Shown here one piece after another: positions 25,923-34,147 of a DNA stretch of 64,000 nt. The stretch comes from an uncultured Sphaerochaeta sp. (GTDB taxonomy: Bacteria; Spirochaetota; Spirochaetia; Sphaerochaetales; Sphaerochaetaceae). The notes beneath the pieces are model-generated. The model saw only the letters and a list, made by a program, of their open reading frames with translations, was not told the DNA's origin and made no database searches. The DNA is taken from contig NZ_OY763408.1 of NCBI RefSeq assembly GCF_963667405.1, forward strand, positions 2,193,757-2,257,756. Direction: 5' to 3'. The stretch's first letter is position 1. Every line of letters starts with the position of its first letter. Made by a program: the position numbers and the translations under genes.

Positions 25923-27460
25923 CAGTTCCCCCTCCTCGTGCGTACCGACTCAATGTTCGGGGTGAAGAGCTCGCGCAGGTCATTCAGGCCCAAGTGCATC
26001 AGGGCCATGCGGTCAATGCCCAGTCCCCATGCGAGCACCGGTACATCAATTCCCAAAGCCTTGGTCACCTCGGGGCGGAAGATTCCGCTTCCCCCAAGCT
26101 CGAACCATCCCAACACAGGGTGCTTGATATGCACCTCGATCGAAGGTTCGGTGAACGGGAAGTACCCAGGCACATATTTGACTTCCTCAGCTCCTGCAAT
26201 CTCCTCGGCGAACATCTTCAACAGCCCAAGCAGGGTTTTCAGGTTGACATCATTGCCAAGCACGATTCCCTCGGTCTGATAGAAGTCAGCACCATGGGTG
26301 GCATCGACCTGGTCATATCGGAAACAACGGGCAACACCGAAGTACTTGCCGGGAACCTTGGCCTTGGGGAGCTGGCGTGCAGAAAGCACCGTTCCCTGGC
26401 TGCGAAGCACCTGGCGGCGGGTGAACTCGTGGTCGAAGCTGTAGCGCCAGCCACGGCTTCCGGTTTTCCACCCATCCTCATGGGTGGCGGCAACCTGGCT
26501 GAGCCACGGCTCCTCGATGGCCTTGGCATGCACCGGATCCTTCACATAATAGACGTCGTGGATATCGCGGGCACTGTGGAACTGCGGCATGAAGAGTGCA
26601 TCACCATTCCAGAACTCATTCTCAACGAGCGAGCCGTCAAACTCCTCAAAGCCGAGACTGCACAGCTTGTCCTTGACCCACTGCAGGTAGTTGCCGTAGG
26701 GGTTGTGACGACCGGGAATGAGGCGACTGGTCGGGGCGTTGAGCCCATAGGGACGGAACGAACCGGTCTTCCAGCTTCCGGTGGAGAGCATCTCGCTGGT
26801 AACCAGACCAAGCTCCTCACCGGTGATATTGGCAGCAAGCACTGCCTGCTTGGCTGCAAAGCCTTCGTCGGTAAGGATGAAGACTATTTCCTCGCGCTCG
26901 ATTACCTTGAAGGGAGCATTGCTCGCACCACGCTTCTTGGCCATCTTTGCCATTGCTTGTTTCTCAGAGTCGGAAAGCTGGGTCTCCTCAAGCTCACCAC
27001 CGAGACCCTTGTCCAGCAGATTTCTGGAAACCAGAAACTCACCGTCAAGCTCATCGGCAATGGCTTCGGCCTTGTTGTCGCCATTCATCTTGGCAAGACC
27101 TGCCTTGGAAAGCTGGCCGAAGGCGGAGCCCACATCACTCTTCTCAAGACCCAAGGCTGAAGCAAGCTCTGGCAGCGCCTGTGCTCCTTCAGCCTTGATA
27201 AACGTAAAGATGCGCTGGGCGGGTGTCCCTTTCTCCTGCTGTTCCCTTCCGAGATCGGTCAGCTCGTAGAAGACCCGGCTCATGCGGCTCTTCTCGACCA
27301 GATAGCCCTTAGCACTCAACCAGCTGAACGCCTGGTTGCACTGCCCCACTTTGTACTCCAACTCCCGTACGATACGCTCAGCTGTTATGTCCTGATGCAG
27401 GTCAACATGTCTGAGGAGGCGTACTTCCAGTGGATGCAGGTTCTTTACGTCGATATCCAT
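25922..27460 (-). CDS. pheS: Phenylalanine-tRNA ligase alpha subunit, archaeal/eukaryal type
   Basis: 512 residues; the start at 27460 has AGGAGTGAG upstream. Residues 1-190 contain repeated winged-helix-like DNA/RNA-binding segments, as in archaeal/human FARSA. The class II catalytic core follows: GRHNPYGNYLQWVKDKL near 245, FDGSLVENEFWNGDALFMPQFHSARD near 272 (motif 1 region), FRYDQVDATHGADFYQTEG near 395 (motif 2) and LGWFELGGSGIFRPEV near 450 with GLGIDRMALM (motif 3). Forms an alpha2-beta2 enzyme with PheT. A 9-bp GC-rich hairpin sits in its leader. Confidence 0.95.
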   Translation of the reverse strand: MDIDVKNLHPLEVRLLRHVDLHQDITAERIVRELEYKVGQCNQAFSWLSAKGYLVEKSRMSRVFYELTDLGREQQEKGTPAQRIFTFIKAEGAQALPELASALGLEKSDVGSAFGQLSKAGLAKMNGDNKAEAIADELDGEFLVSRNLLDKGLGGELEETQLSDSEKQAMAKMAKKRGASNAPFKVIEREEIVFILTDEGFAAKQAVLAANITGEELGLVTSEMLSTGSWKTGSFRPYGLNAPTSRLIPGRHNPYGNYLQWVKDKLCSLGFEEFDGSLVENEFWNGDALFMPQFHSARDIHDVYYVKDPVHAKAIEEPWLSQVAATHEDGWKTGSRGWRYSFDHEFTRRQVLRSQGTVLSARQLPKAKVPGKYFGVARCFRYDQVDATHGADFYQTEGIVLGNDVNLKTLLGLLKMFAEEIAGAEEVKYVPGYFPFTEPSIEVHIKHPVLGWFELGGSGIFRPEVTKALGIDVPVLAWGLGIDRMALMHLGLNDLRELFTPNIESVRTRRGN

Positions 27461-27483
27461 GCTCTTCTCACTCCTGTACATGA

Positions 27484-27506
27484 GCGCCGCAGGAGTGCTG
27501 CGGCGC
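27484..27506 (-). promoter_or_regulatory. GC-rich hairpin in the pheS leader
   Basis: GCGCCGCAG and CTGCGGCGC form a perfect 9-bp stem with a 5-nt loop, 24 bp before the pheS start and without a T-run. A TAGAAT -10-like box (27518-27523, minus strand) lies just upstream, so the transcript might begin near this stem. Confidence 0.45.
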
Positions 27507-27548
27507 AAGTGCTTTGTATTCTAGCGTCTACAGGAAAAAAAGGAAAGG

Positions 27549-29534
27549 CTATGCGGGGGAGAAAAGCGAACGAACCGCCTCCACCACCTCTTCCTTGGAG
27601 GGGATGACGGCAAGCTCAAGTTCCGGAGCAAACGGTATGGGGCTCTCTTTTCCGCAGAGGCGCCGGGGGTTGGCAGCCAGGGCGGCGAAGCAGTCACTGT
27701 CACCGGTCACCACGGAAACAACTTCCGCCCCATAGCCTCCATACTCCGGACTGTCATGGACCACCAGCAGCCTGCCGGTCTTCTTCACCGACCTGAGGAT
27801 GGCATCCTTATCCATGGGCTTGAGGGTCGCAAGATCAATGACCTCAACCTCAATTTCATCCTGCAGGCTGAGTACTGCAGCCGCCTCAAGGCAGGTGGTG
27901 ACTGCATGGCTGTAGGAGACGATGGTCACATCCTTGCCACGCTTCTTCACGATTGCCTTGCCTATGGGCAGGAGGTATTGGTCGTCGCCTACCGGACCAA
28001 GGTTGTTGTACAGGCTCTTGTGCTCGAAGTAGAGCACGGGGTTGTTGCTTCGGATTGAGCTCTTGAGCAAGGCCTTGGCATCGCCAGGGCAGGAGGGTTC
28101 AACAATGATAAGACCGGGAATGTTGGCAAACATTGCTTCCAGACACTGGGTATGCTGGGCTCCATGACCGGTCCCGCTTCCGATGGGGGCCCTGAGGACC
28201 ATCGGGCAGGAGAGCTGGCCTGCACTCATGAAGCGGATCTTTGCAGCGTGGTTGATGATGGGATCACTGGCAAGGGTGGCGAAGTCACCATACATGATCT
28301 CCACGATCGGTCTGAGACCGAGCATGGCAGAACCTACGGCAAGGCCGGTGATGGCCTCCTCGCTTACCGGTGTCTCATGCAACTGCGTCGGATGCTTCTT
28401 GTAGAGGTCTCCGGTTACCCGGAAACAGCCGCCATAGACACCGATGTCCTCTCCGATGAGATGCACGGCATGGTCGCGGGACATCTCCTCGTCCAGCGCC
28501 TCCCGGATGGCGTCACGATAGCTGATCCTGGTTGTGCTCTTGCATACCTTGTAGATCTCCTCATCCTCCGGGGCAAGGAGGTACTCCATGGCCTGCTCCA
28601 GGTTGATGTGCATATCACGAACGGCAACCGCATCAAGGGCTGCATCATCCACACGCTTCCGCCCCTCAAGAATGAGGCGGGCAACCTCTTCGTCGGTAAA
28701 GTAGCCACTCTCGACCAGAGCGCGGGAAAAGAGGAAAATGGGGTCCCGGCTCTCCCACTCCAGTTCTTCCTCCCGACTTCGATACAGACAGGCATCACTC
28801 TTGGAGTGTCCGCAACAGCGATAGGTCTTCACTTCCAGGAAGAAGGGCCGACCGGTTGACCGTATGGAGTCGACGGCCTCGCTGCAGGCACGATACACCG
28901 CCTCCACATCATTGCCGTCCACCGTCGCGTGCTTGATGCGATATCCGTCGGCACGATCTGCAATGGAAGAGGTGGATATCATCCTGCTTGCAGCTGCACT
29001 CATGCCATAGTTGTTGTTTTCGCAAAACAAAAGCAGGGGAAGATCCCATACGGAGGCAAGGTTCATGCTCTCATGCACCGAACCACGGCTGGTTGCTCCG
29101 TCGCCGAAAATGGCCACACTGATGGCTTGGCTCTTCTGCATCTTCAGGGCAAAGGCAAGCCCGAGGGCGAGATTCACCCCGCTGCCCACCACCGCAGAAG
29201 AACCTGCATTCCAAGTCTCCACATCGGTCATGTGCATGCTGCCGCCCAAACCCTTGCAGATTCCATCGGCCGAACCAAACATTTCACTGAACATTTTGCG
29301 CTCATTGGTACCCCGAGCAAGGGTGTGCCCATGACAGCGATGGGTGGGGACTATCCAGTCACCCTCCCGCAGAGCAAGTGCCAGACCCGCCTGCGTTGCC
29401 TCCTGCCCAATGGAGAGATGGGTGGTCCCATGCATCTCCTTCCGCTTGAAGAAGGCATCGATATGCTCCTCGAAATGGCGTGAACGCACCATGATCGAGA
29501 GCGCAGACTGCGCCTGTTCCTTGGTTAAAATCAT
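27549..29534 (-). CDS. Fused alpha-beta E1 component of a 2-oxoacid/acetoin dehydrogenase complex
   Basis: 661 residues; the start at 29534 has GGGGAG upstream. Residues 1-310 are an E1-alpha domain with THLSIGQEAT near 38, RCHGHTLARG near 66 and the thiamine diphosphate motif GDGATSRG (144-151) to ENNNYG (172-177). Residues about 330-661 are E1-beta with RDAIREALDEEM, EDIGVYGG, PVSEEAITGLAVGSAMLGLRPIVEI and YSHAVTTCLEAA. The two chains, normally separate (PdhA/PdhB, AcoA/AcoB, BkdA), are joined through a linker near 310-335. Substrate could be pyruvate, acetoin or branched-chain 2-oxoacids. No E2 or E3 gene is present in the window. Lies upstream of pheST in the same direction. Confidence 0.9.
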   Translation of the reverse strand: MILTKEQAQSALSIMVRSRHFEEHIDAFFKRKEMHGTTHLSIGQEATQAGLALALREGDWIVPTHRCHGHTLARGTNERKMFSEMFGSADGICKGLGGSMHMTDVETWNAGSSAVVGSGVNLALGLAFALKMQKSQAISVAIFGDGATSRGSVHESMNLASVWDLPLLLFCENNNYGMSAAASRMISTSSIADRADGYRIKHATVDGNDVEAVYRACSEAVDSIRSTGRPFFLEVKTYRCCGHSKSDACLYRSREEELEWESRDPIFLFSRALVESGYFTDEEVARLILEGRKRVDDAALDAVAVRDMHINLEQAMEYLLAPEDEEIYKVCKSTTRISYRDAIREALDEEMSRDHAVHLIGEDIGVYGGCFRVTGDLYKKHPTQLHETPVSEEAITGLAVGSAMLGLRPIVEIMYGDFATLASDPIINHAAKIRFMSAGQLSCPMVLRAPIGSGTGHGAQHTQCLEAMFANIPGLIIVEPSCPGDAKALLKSSIRSNNPVLYFEHKSLYNNLGPVGDDQYLLPIGKAIVKKRGKDVTIVSYSHAVTTCLEAAAVLSLQDEIEVEVIDLATLKPMDKDAILRSVKKTGRLLVVHDSPEYGGYGAEVVSVVTGDSDCFAALAANPRRLCGKESPIPFAPELELAVIPSKEEVVEAVRSLFSPA

Positions 29535-29610
29535 CTCTGCTCCCCGGCAGGATATCCAGTCCTGCCTTTCCAAGCCGGCCATAGGCCATAGTTATACTGT
29601 GTTTTCCATC

Positions 29611-30126
29611 CTATTGGTTGGAAAGGATACTGTCAATGAAACCTATATAGACGGTATGCAAATCACCGTCATGGTAAAACTCCTTGACCTCACTCTTCAG
29701 GAACGCGGAGCTCTCCAAGTCAAAGCAAGCTGCTTTCGTACAAGAGAAAACCAACGAAGCCTGCTTGAAGGTTACACGCTCGCCGCCACTTGGTGAAGAA
29801 ATGCACGAAGGCACCAGACCGGTCTTTGCGACCTTGTCATACTCCCTGCCGCTATGCTGGCCACACCAAAGGAGGCGGTCCTTCATCTCCTTGGGAAAGA
29901 AGGAAACCGTAAAGCCATCCTGTTCATCCAGAAACTGGTGGGTGAACCGGCTCTTGCGCACATAGAGGGTAACGATGTTTCGACCCCACAAGACGCCCAT
30001 GGAACCCCAGGAAGCGGTCATGGTATTGAATTTCTCTGCACTGCCTGCAGTGATGAGAAACCCATCTGTCCCGATTGCCGTGAACGGATTCATCTGCAAT
30101 ACATCAACAGGAACTTCAACATACAT
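29611..30126 (-). CDS. Flavin reductase-like (FMN-binding split-barrel) protein
   Basis: 171 residues. GFLITAGSAEKFNTMTASWGSMGVLWGRNIVTLYVRKSRFTHQFL near 22-66 is the FMN-binding core of the flavin-reductase-like split barrel (N-T-M-T-A-S-W-G motif), and FTVSFFPKEMKDRLLWCGQHSGREYDK follows. Members bind FMN and reduce flavins or unknown substrates with NAD(P)H in the cytoplasm; the partner is unknown. AAGGAGG lies 9 bp before the start. Divergent from hpt; 76 bp ahead of the E1 gene, so they may share an operon. Confidence 0.85.
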   Translation of the reverse strand: MYVEVPVDVLQMNPFTAIGTDGFLITAGSAEKFNTMTASWGSMGVLWGRNIVTLYVRKSRFTHQFLDEQDGFTVSFFPKEMKDRLLWCGQHSGREYDKVAKTGLVPSCISSPSGGERVTFKQASLVFSCTKAACFDLESSAFLKSEVKEFYHDGDLHTVYIGFIDSILSNQ

Positions 30127-30231
30127 GATGGGCCTCCTTTTCTTTGCTTTCAGTGTAGCTTCAGCACAAGAGCGTGGTCAAGAGGCAAAAACTCTTGCGT
30201 CCAACCCACCCGTCCGGCCCATCGCCCAACG

Positions 30232-30260
30232 TTGACACTCCCCCGCTTTTCGTATATTCC
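30232..30260 (+). promoter_or_regulatory. Putative hpt-purA promoter
   Basis: Perfect TTGACA at 30232-30237. The -10 is either TATATT (30253-30258, 15-bp spacer) or TATTCC (30255-30260, 17-bp spacer). Confidence 0.6.
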
Positions 30261-30313
30261 TACAAGCATACAGAACATGTTCCAACAGGTAGCTGTTGCG
30301 TTGAGGAGGCCCA

Positions 30314-30871
30314 ATGAATGATTCCCTCGCGATCCCTGCATTGACAGAGGATCTCGCCCGTGTTCTCATCGATGCCGATACGATCAACCGGAGAGTTGAC
30401 GCCTTGGCTCGCCAGATCAGCAGTGATTATGCTGAAGCAGAAGGGGATTTGATCTTGGTGGGGGTGCTCAAAGGCTCCTTCATTTTCATCGCTGACCTTG
30501 CACGGCGCCTCAATGTGAGCCATGTCATCGACTTCATCGCCCTCTCCTCCTACCAAGGGGATCACAGCGGCAACGTACGCCTGTTGATGGACACCCGGGA
30601 AAACATGGAGGACAAGCATGTGTTGATCGTCGAAGACATCCTGGACAGCGGCAATACCCTTGACTACCTCATCCGCAACTTCAAGACACGCAATCCCAAG
30701 TCGGTGAAGACCGCAGTCCTCCTGGACAAGCCCGACCGCCACATTGTGCCGGTCGACATCGACTACATCGGCTTCACCATCCCTGATGTGTGGGTCGTAG
30801 GTTATGGTCTGGACTACAACGAAAAACACAGAACCCTTCCCTACATCGCTGAGATGTATCCACAAGCCTAA
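30314..30871 (+). CDS. hpt: Hypoxanthine phosphoribosyltransferase
   Basis: 185 residues. LILVGVLKGSFIFIADLARR near 46-65 is the substrate/pyrophosphate loop, VLIVEDILDSGNTLDYLI at 103-120 is the PRPP-binding motif, VLLDKP near 136 holds the purine-contacting Lys, and GYGLDYNEKHRTLPYIAEM near 163 closes the active site. Converts hypoxanthine (often guanine as well) and PRPP to the nucleotide. GAGGAGG lies upstream of the ATG. First gene of a three-gene purine-salvage operon. Confidence 0.95.
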   Translation: MNDSLAIPALTEDLARVLIDADTINRRVDALARQISSDYAEAEGDLILVGVLKGSFIFIADLARRLNVSHVIDFIALSSYQGDHSGNVRLLMDTRENMEDKHVLIVEDILDSGNTLDYLIRNFKTRNPKSVKTAVLLDKPDRHIVPVDIDYIGFTIPDVWVVGYGLDYNEKHRTLPYIAEMYPQA

Positions 30872-30881
30872 GGAGCGAGAG

Positions 30882-31442
30882 ATGGACGACAAGAAGTTCT
30901 ACGTCAGTTACAATTCGGTACACAAGTTGGTCAAGAAACTCAGTGGTGAGCTGTTGGCCTCAGGCTATGACCCGGATGTAATCGTTGCAATCGGAAGCGG
31001 AGGCTTCATCCCGGCCAGGATCATGAAGACCTTCATCAACCGTCCGATCTACGCAGTCGGAATCTCCTATTACGGAATCGACAAGAAGCACAAGGACCAT
31101 CCCACCAAGATCCAGTGGATCGACGAGGTGCAGTCCCAGCTGGTGGGCAAGAAGGTCTTGCTCATCGACGAGGTAGATGATACGCGTGCCACCCTCGCCT
31201 ATTGCGTCGGGGAGCTGCTCAAGTTCAACCCCGAGGAGATTGCCGTCCTGGTGCTCCACAACAAGAACAAGGAGAAGGACGTGGAGTTCCCGATTGAGGT
31301 CAAGCGATACTTCGCAGGCATGGAACTCGCTGACCTGTGGATCAAATATCCCTGGGATGCTGAGGATATCGAAGCGCACACCGAGAACGAGAGACAAATG
31401 CTGGATGCACTGGCAAAAGAAGGCAAGGAGCTGTACTCATGA
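30882..31442 (+). CDS. Second purine-type phosphoribosyltransferase
   Basis: 186 residues; the start at 30882 follows AAGGAGCGAGAG. VIVAIGSGGFIPARIMKTF near 33-51 and the PRPP motif KVLLIDEVDDTRATL (91-105) place it in the type I phosphoribosyltransferases. KYPWDAEDIEAH near 163 resembles the xanthine/hypoxanthine transferases of the yeast Hpt1 and archaeal type. Together with hpt it probably splits substrate range (xanthine/guanine versus hypoxanthine); this is inferred from the neighbours. Its stop overlaps purA by 4 bp. Confidence 0.85.
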   Translation: MDDKKFYVSYNSVHKLVKKLSGELLASGYDPDVIVAIGSGGFIPARIMKTFINRPIYAVGISYYGIDKKHKDHPTKIQWIDEVQSQLVGKKVLLIDEVDDTRATLAYCVGELLKFNPEEIAVLVLHNKNKEKDVEFPIEVKRYFAGMELADLWIKYPWDAEDIEAHTENERQMLDALAKEGKELYS

Positions 31443-32710
31443 GCAACGTAACATCCATCGTCGGAGCCCAGTGGGGAGATGAAGGCAAAGGCCGTATCGT
31501 CGACTACTTGGCCGTCCATTCTGATCTGGTCATCCGCTTTCAGGGCGGGGACAACGCCGGGCACACCGTCATCAACGACAAGGGCAAGTTCGCCCTTCAC
31601 ATCATTCCCTCGGGCATCTTCAACCCAGAGACGATGAACATTGTCGGGGCGGGGACCGTGGTCAACTTTGAGACCATGGCAGAGGAGCTCGAATCCATCA
31701 CCGCAAAAGGGGTGGAAGTGAACAACCTCTTTGTGGATGTGCGTGCCCATCTGATCATGCCCTACCACCGCGCCCTTGACGGCGCACAGGAAGGGGCAAA
31801 AAGCTCAAAGATGCAGATCGGCACCACCAAGCGTGGCATCGGGCCGGCATACAGCGACAAGGCCACCCGTTCGGGCATCAGGGCAGCAGACCTGCTCGAC
31901 TTCGACCGGCTGAGAAACCGCATCGAGATGGCCCTTCCCCAGAAGAACCGTGAACTCGCCTACTTCGGGCTTCCCGAATACACCGTTGATGAGCTGATGA
32001 ACCTGTGTGCCAAGTGGAAAGATCGCTTTGGCCATATGATCATCGACTCCCTTCCCGTTGTCCGCCAGGCCTATGAGGAGAATCGCAAGATCCTGCTCGA
32101 GGGCCAGCTTGGTGTCATGCGCGACCTCGACTGGGGCATCTACCCCTACACCACCAGCAGCAGTCCCACCAGCGGAGGGGCTGCCATTGGAAGCGGTCTC
32201 GGTCCAAGAAGGATCGATGAGGTCATCGGTGTCACCAAGGTCTACTCCACCAGCGTGGGCGGAGGTCCTTTCATGACCGAGCTCAACGATGAGACGGCCG
32301 AAAAGCTCAGGGCAATCGGAGGCGAATACGGGGCAACCACCGGTCGTCCCCGCCGTTGCGGCTGGTTCGATGCCGTAGCTGCCGACTACTCCTGCTGGAT
32401 CAACGGCTTCACTGCCCTTGCCCTGACCAAGCTCGATGTGCTGGACACCTTTGAGAAGATCAAGGTCTGCACCGCCTACCGGGTGAACGGAGAAGTGATC
32501 ACCTACCTGCCCGAAACGGCACAGCAGGAGATTGCCGAGCCGATCTACGAGGAGTTTGACGGGTGGATGACTCCCACCACCGAAGCCAGGAAGTGGGAAG
32601 ATCTGCCGCCGAAGGCCCAGGCCTACTGCAAGCGCCTCGGCGAACTTGTCGGCTGCCCGATCAAGTATATCTCAGTCGGTCCCGAGCGAGACCAGATCAT
32701 CATCTTGTAA
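31439..32710 (+). CDS. purA: Adenylosuccinate synthetase
   Basis: 423 residues, normal length. GAQWGDEGKGR near 9-19 is the GTP-binding P-loop with the catalytic Asp14; NAGHTV near 39 carries the catalytic His; GTTKRGIGPAYSDKATR near 122 is the IMP-binding segment; GATTGRPRRCGWFDA near 297 is the aspartate loop. Converts IMP plus aspartate to adenylosuccinate with GTP. It completes IMP-to-AMP flow with purB at 46430 and sits downstream of two salvage enzymes that make IMP/XMP. Terminated at 32732. Confidence 0.97.
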   Translation: MSNVTSIVGAQWGDEGKGRIVDYLAVHSDLVIRFQGGDNAGHTVINDKGKFALHIIPSGIFNPETMNIVGAGTVVNFETMAEELESITAKGVEVNNLFVDVRAHLIMPYHRALDGAQEGAKSSKMQIGTTKRGIGPAYSDKATRSGIRAADLLDFDRLRNRIEMALPQKNRELAYFGLPEYTVDELMNLCAKWKDRFGHMIIDSLPVVRQAYEENRKILLEGQLGVMRDLDWGIYPYTTSSSPTSGGAAIGSGLGPRRIDEVIGVTKVYSTSVGGGPFMTELNDETAEKLRAIGGEYGATTGRPRRCGWFDAVAADYSCWINGFTALALTKLDVLDTFEKIKVCTAYRVNGEVITYLPETAQQEIAEPIYEEFDGWMTPTTEARKWEDLPPKAQAYCKRLGELVGCPIKYISVGPERDQIIIL

Positions 32711-32731
32711 CCAATTACAAATCATTTCATG

Positions 32732-32759
32732 AGGCCTGCCGGAAACGGCGGGCCTTTTC
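32732..32759 (+). terminator. Terminator after purA
   Basis: GGCCTGCCG, GAAA tetraloop, CGGCGGGCC with one G-U pair, then TTTTCT. Confidence 0.92.
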
Positions 32760-32827
32760 TATACTGTATGGCAACCAAAACCATGTACGTTCACAATCAG
32801 TACTGAAGTCCTCTCAGTTTCCTATAA

Positions 32828-32835
32828 AAAAAGAA
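32828..32835. repeat. Target-site duplication, left copy
   Basis: AAAAAGAA directly abuts the left inverted repeat and recurs exactly at 34039-34046 after the right one. The site is A-rich, so the boundary could shift by a base, but eight bases fit the family. Confidence 0.75.
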
Positions 32836-32861
32836 AAATCCGTATTTGCACAGTGTTGATA
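32836..32861 (+). repeat. Left terminal inverted repeat of the IS
   Basis: AAATCCGTATTTGCAC, then AGTGTTGATA; the exact complement is at 34013-34038. Confidence 0.9.
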
Positions 32862-32893
32862 TGAATCGGCAATACACAGCTTGAATTGCAGTT

Positions 32894-33886
32894 TTAGCCC
32901 CTGTATCTAAGCAAAATACGGCAACACACTGCCATGTTCATGAACTTTTCGACCTTTTCGTGTTTGTCCTTGGGCTGGTTCATGATGAAGCAGAATAAGT
33001 TTAGATAGTCCTGAAGGTCTTCCCTGATGAATCCCGAGTGGGAGGCAAGAAACAGTTTCAGCATCCTGCAGTATTGGTTGATCCTGTTCAGCGGATTCTC
33101 GGAATCTGGCAGCTGTTTGATCTGTCTGGAATCGTATACGATGCTTCTGAGCTTGAGGGCTTCTACCAAGGGAACGTGGGCTTGTTCCATGTCATGCTTC
33201 ATCGTCGATTCTGGTTTAATGTGTGAGGCAAATGCATCGAGCGTTCCCTGTTTGGTCGGCTTTCCCTCGCCTTCCACGAAGCAGATGACACTGCTTTGGT
33301 CGCAGGCTATTCCGATGCAGATCTGGTTGCGGGACAATCCCCGATACTCCTTGCCGTCCTCTTTTCTTTCGATGTCAGCCTTCCGGACCTTATAGAAGGT
33401 CTCGTCAAGCTCAACCTCACGCGACAGGACCAAGGTGCTTTGGTATTCCTTCAACACCAGGAACACCTTATCCATCCAGTATCTTGTGGTTGTATAGGCA
33501 TTACGGTTGCTCTTCGATGTCAGGCTGAAGCTGCCGTACCCGAAAATGGAGAGCAGGAAGTCAAGCCATTCGGTAAGCGGCAGTTTGTGGGAGTCGAAGA
33601 TTGTGTTGGTCAGGATGTTGAAGGTTCTCCTGCAATCCTTGCACCTGAACCTACGAACACCGTTGGAGGTGAAGCCGAATCTCTGGATTGCAGTGCTGCT
33701 GCAGTGCCTGCATTCCTGTACACCCATCGAGTTGAGCAGCTCAACCTCGCCGGTATCAGAAATGCCTGGATGCTTCCTGTGATAATTGTCCTGATTGCTT
33801 TCATCGATAAATGCCTGAAGTGCGGTGGCTTCAGGCGCATCGGACCAAGGAGTCTTCCTCCTGGACTTTGATCGTATGTTCTGCAT
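32894..33886 (-). CDS. IS1595-family-like transposase
   Basis: 330 residues, intact. An N-terminal zinc ribbon is formed by C59-x2-C62 and C82-x2-C85 (QECRHCSS, FRCKDCRRTF). NTIFDSHKLPLTEWLDFLLSIFGYGS near 94-119 follows, as in ISXO2/IS1595 transposases. A DDE-type catalytic part starts with VELDETFYK near 158 and has a second acidic cluster in YDSRQIKQ near 250. The last third is helical. The 8-bp target duplication agrees with the IS1595 family, though the subgroup is uncertain. Its start lies 127 bp inside the right end of the element. Confidence 0.8.
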   Translation of the reverse strand: MQNIRSKSRRKTPWSDAPEATALQAFIDESNQDNYHRKHPGISDTGEVELLNSMGVQECRHCSSTAIQRFGFTSNGVRRFRCKDCRRTFNILTNTIFDSHKLPLTEWLDFLLSIFGYGSFSLTSKSNRNAYTTTRYWMDKVFLVLKEYQSTLVLSREVELDETFYKVRKADIERKEDGKEYRGLSRNQICIGIACDQSSVICFVEGEGKPTKQGTLDAFASHIKPESTMKHDMEQAHVPLVEALKLRSIVYDSRQIKQLPDSENPLNRINQYCRMLKLFLASHSGFIREDLQDYLNLFCFIMNQPKDKHEKVEKFMNMAVCCRILLRYRG

Positions 33887-34012
33887 GTGGTAGTCCTTTG
33901 TAAGAAGACAGAGGCCAGATAGGGACTACCACATCGCAACTATCCAGCCAACTGTCTTCACAAATTACAGCCACAGTATATGCTTTTGTTTGCTTATGCT
34001 TCAACGGTCATT

Positions 34013-34038
34013 TATCAACACTGTGCAAATACGGATTT
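34013..34038 (-). repeat. Right terminal inverted repeat of the IS
   Basis: Perfect complement of the left end, ending ATACGGATTT. Confidence 0.9.
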
Positions 34039-34046
34039 AAAAAGAA
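34039..34046. repeat. Target-site duplication, right copy
   Basis: AAAAAGAA, identical to 32828-32835. Confidence 0.75.
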
Positions 34047-34061
34047 AAGAAATCTCGCATA

Positions 34062-34083
34062 GTTATTGACATATGCCAATAAC
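34062..34083. promoter_or_regulatory. Palindromic operator 1
   Basis: A 22-bp near-perfect palindrome: GTTATTG and CAATAAC arms around a CATATG core, one mismatched pair. It overlaps the -35 box of the cluster promoter and is repeated 40 bp downstream. Confidence 0.75.
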
Positions 34084-34094
34084 ATAGGTATATT
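34066..34094 (+). promoter_or_regulatory. Strong promoter of the MinD/NifX cluster
   Basis: TTGACA (34066-34071), exactly 17 bp, TATATT (34089-34094). The -35 lies inside operator 1, and the expected start near 34101 abuts operator 2. Confidence 0.8.
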
Positions 34095-34101
34095 CAAAGC
34101 A

Positions 34102-34123
34102 GTTACTGACATATGCCAATAAC
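34102..34123. promoter_or_regulatory. Palindromic operator 2
   Basis: Same 22-bp element with one arm base changed (GTTACTG). Centre-to-centre spacing from operator 1 is 40 bp, close to four helical turns. It sits just after the predicted transcription start. Confidence 0.75.
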
Positions 34124-34147
34124 AATCTTTAGCACGGGAGGCACGAT

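Larger units (their letters stand above)
32836..34038. mobile_element. Complete IS1595-like insertion sequence, 1203 bp
   Basis: Terminal inverted repeats of 26 bp (32836-32861 and 34013-34038) are perfect complements, beginning AAATCCGTATTTGCAC at the left end. They enclose one intact transposase gene on the minus strand and are flanked by an 8-bp direct repeat. The intact ends, intact gene and perfect duplication point to recent insertion. It landed between the purA terminator and the operators of the MinD/NifX cluster. Confidence 0.9.

Noticed and set aside
24054..26279. 741-codon open frame on the plus strand
   Set aside because: Antisense to pheT and pheS, whose motifs are unmistakable; its translation shows no family features. 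An effect of codon composition.
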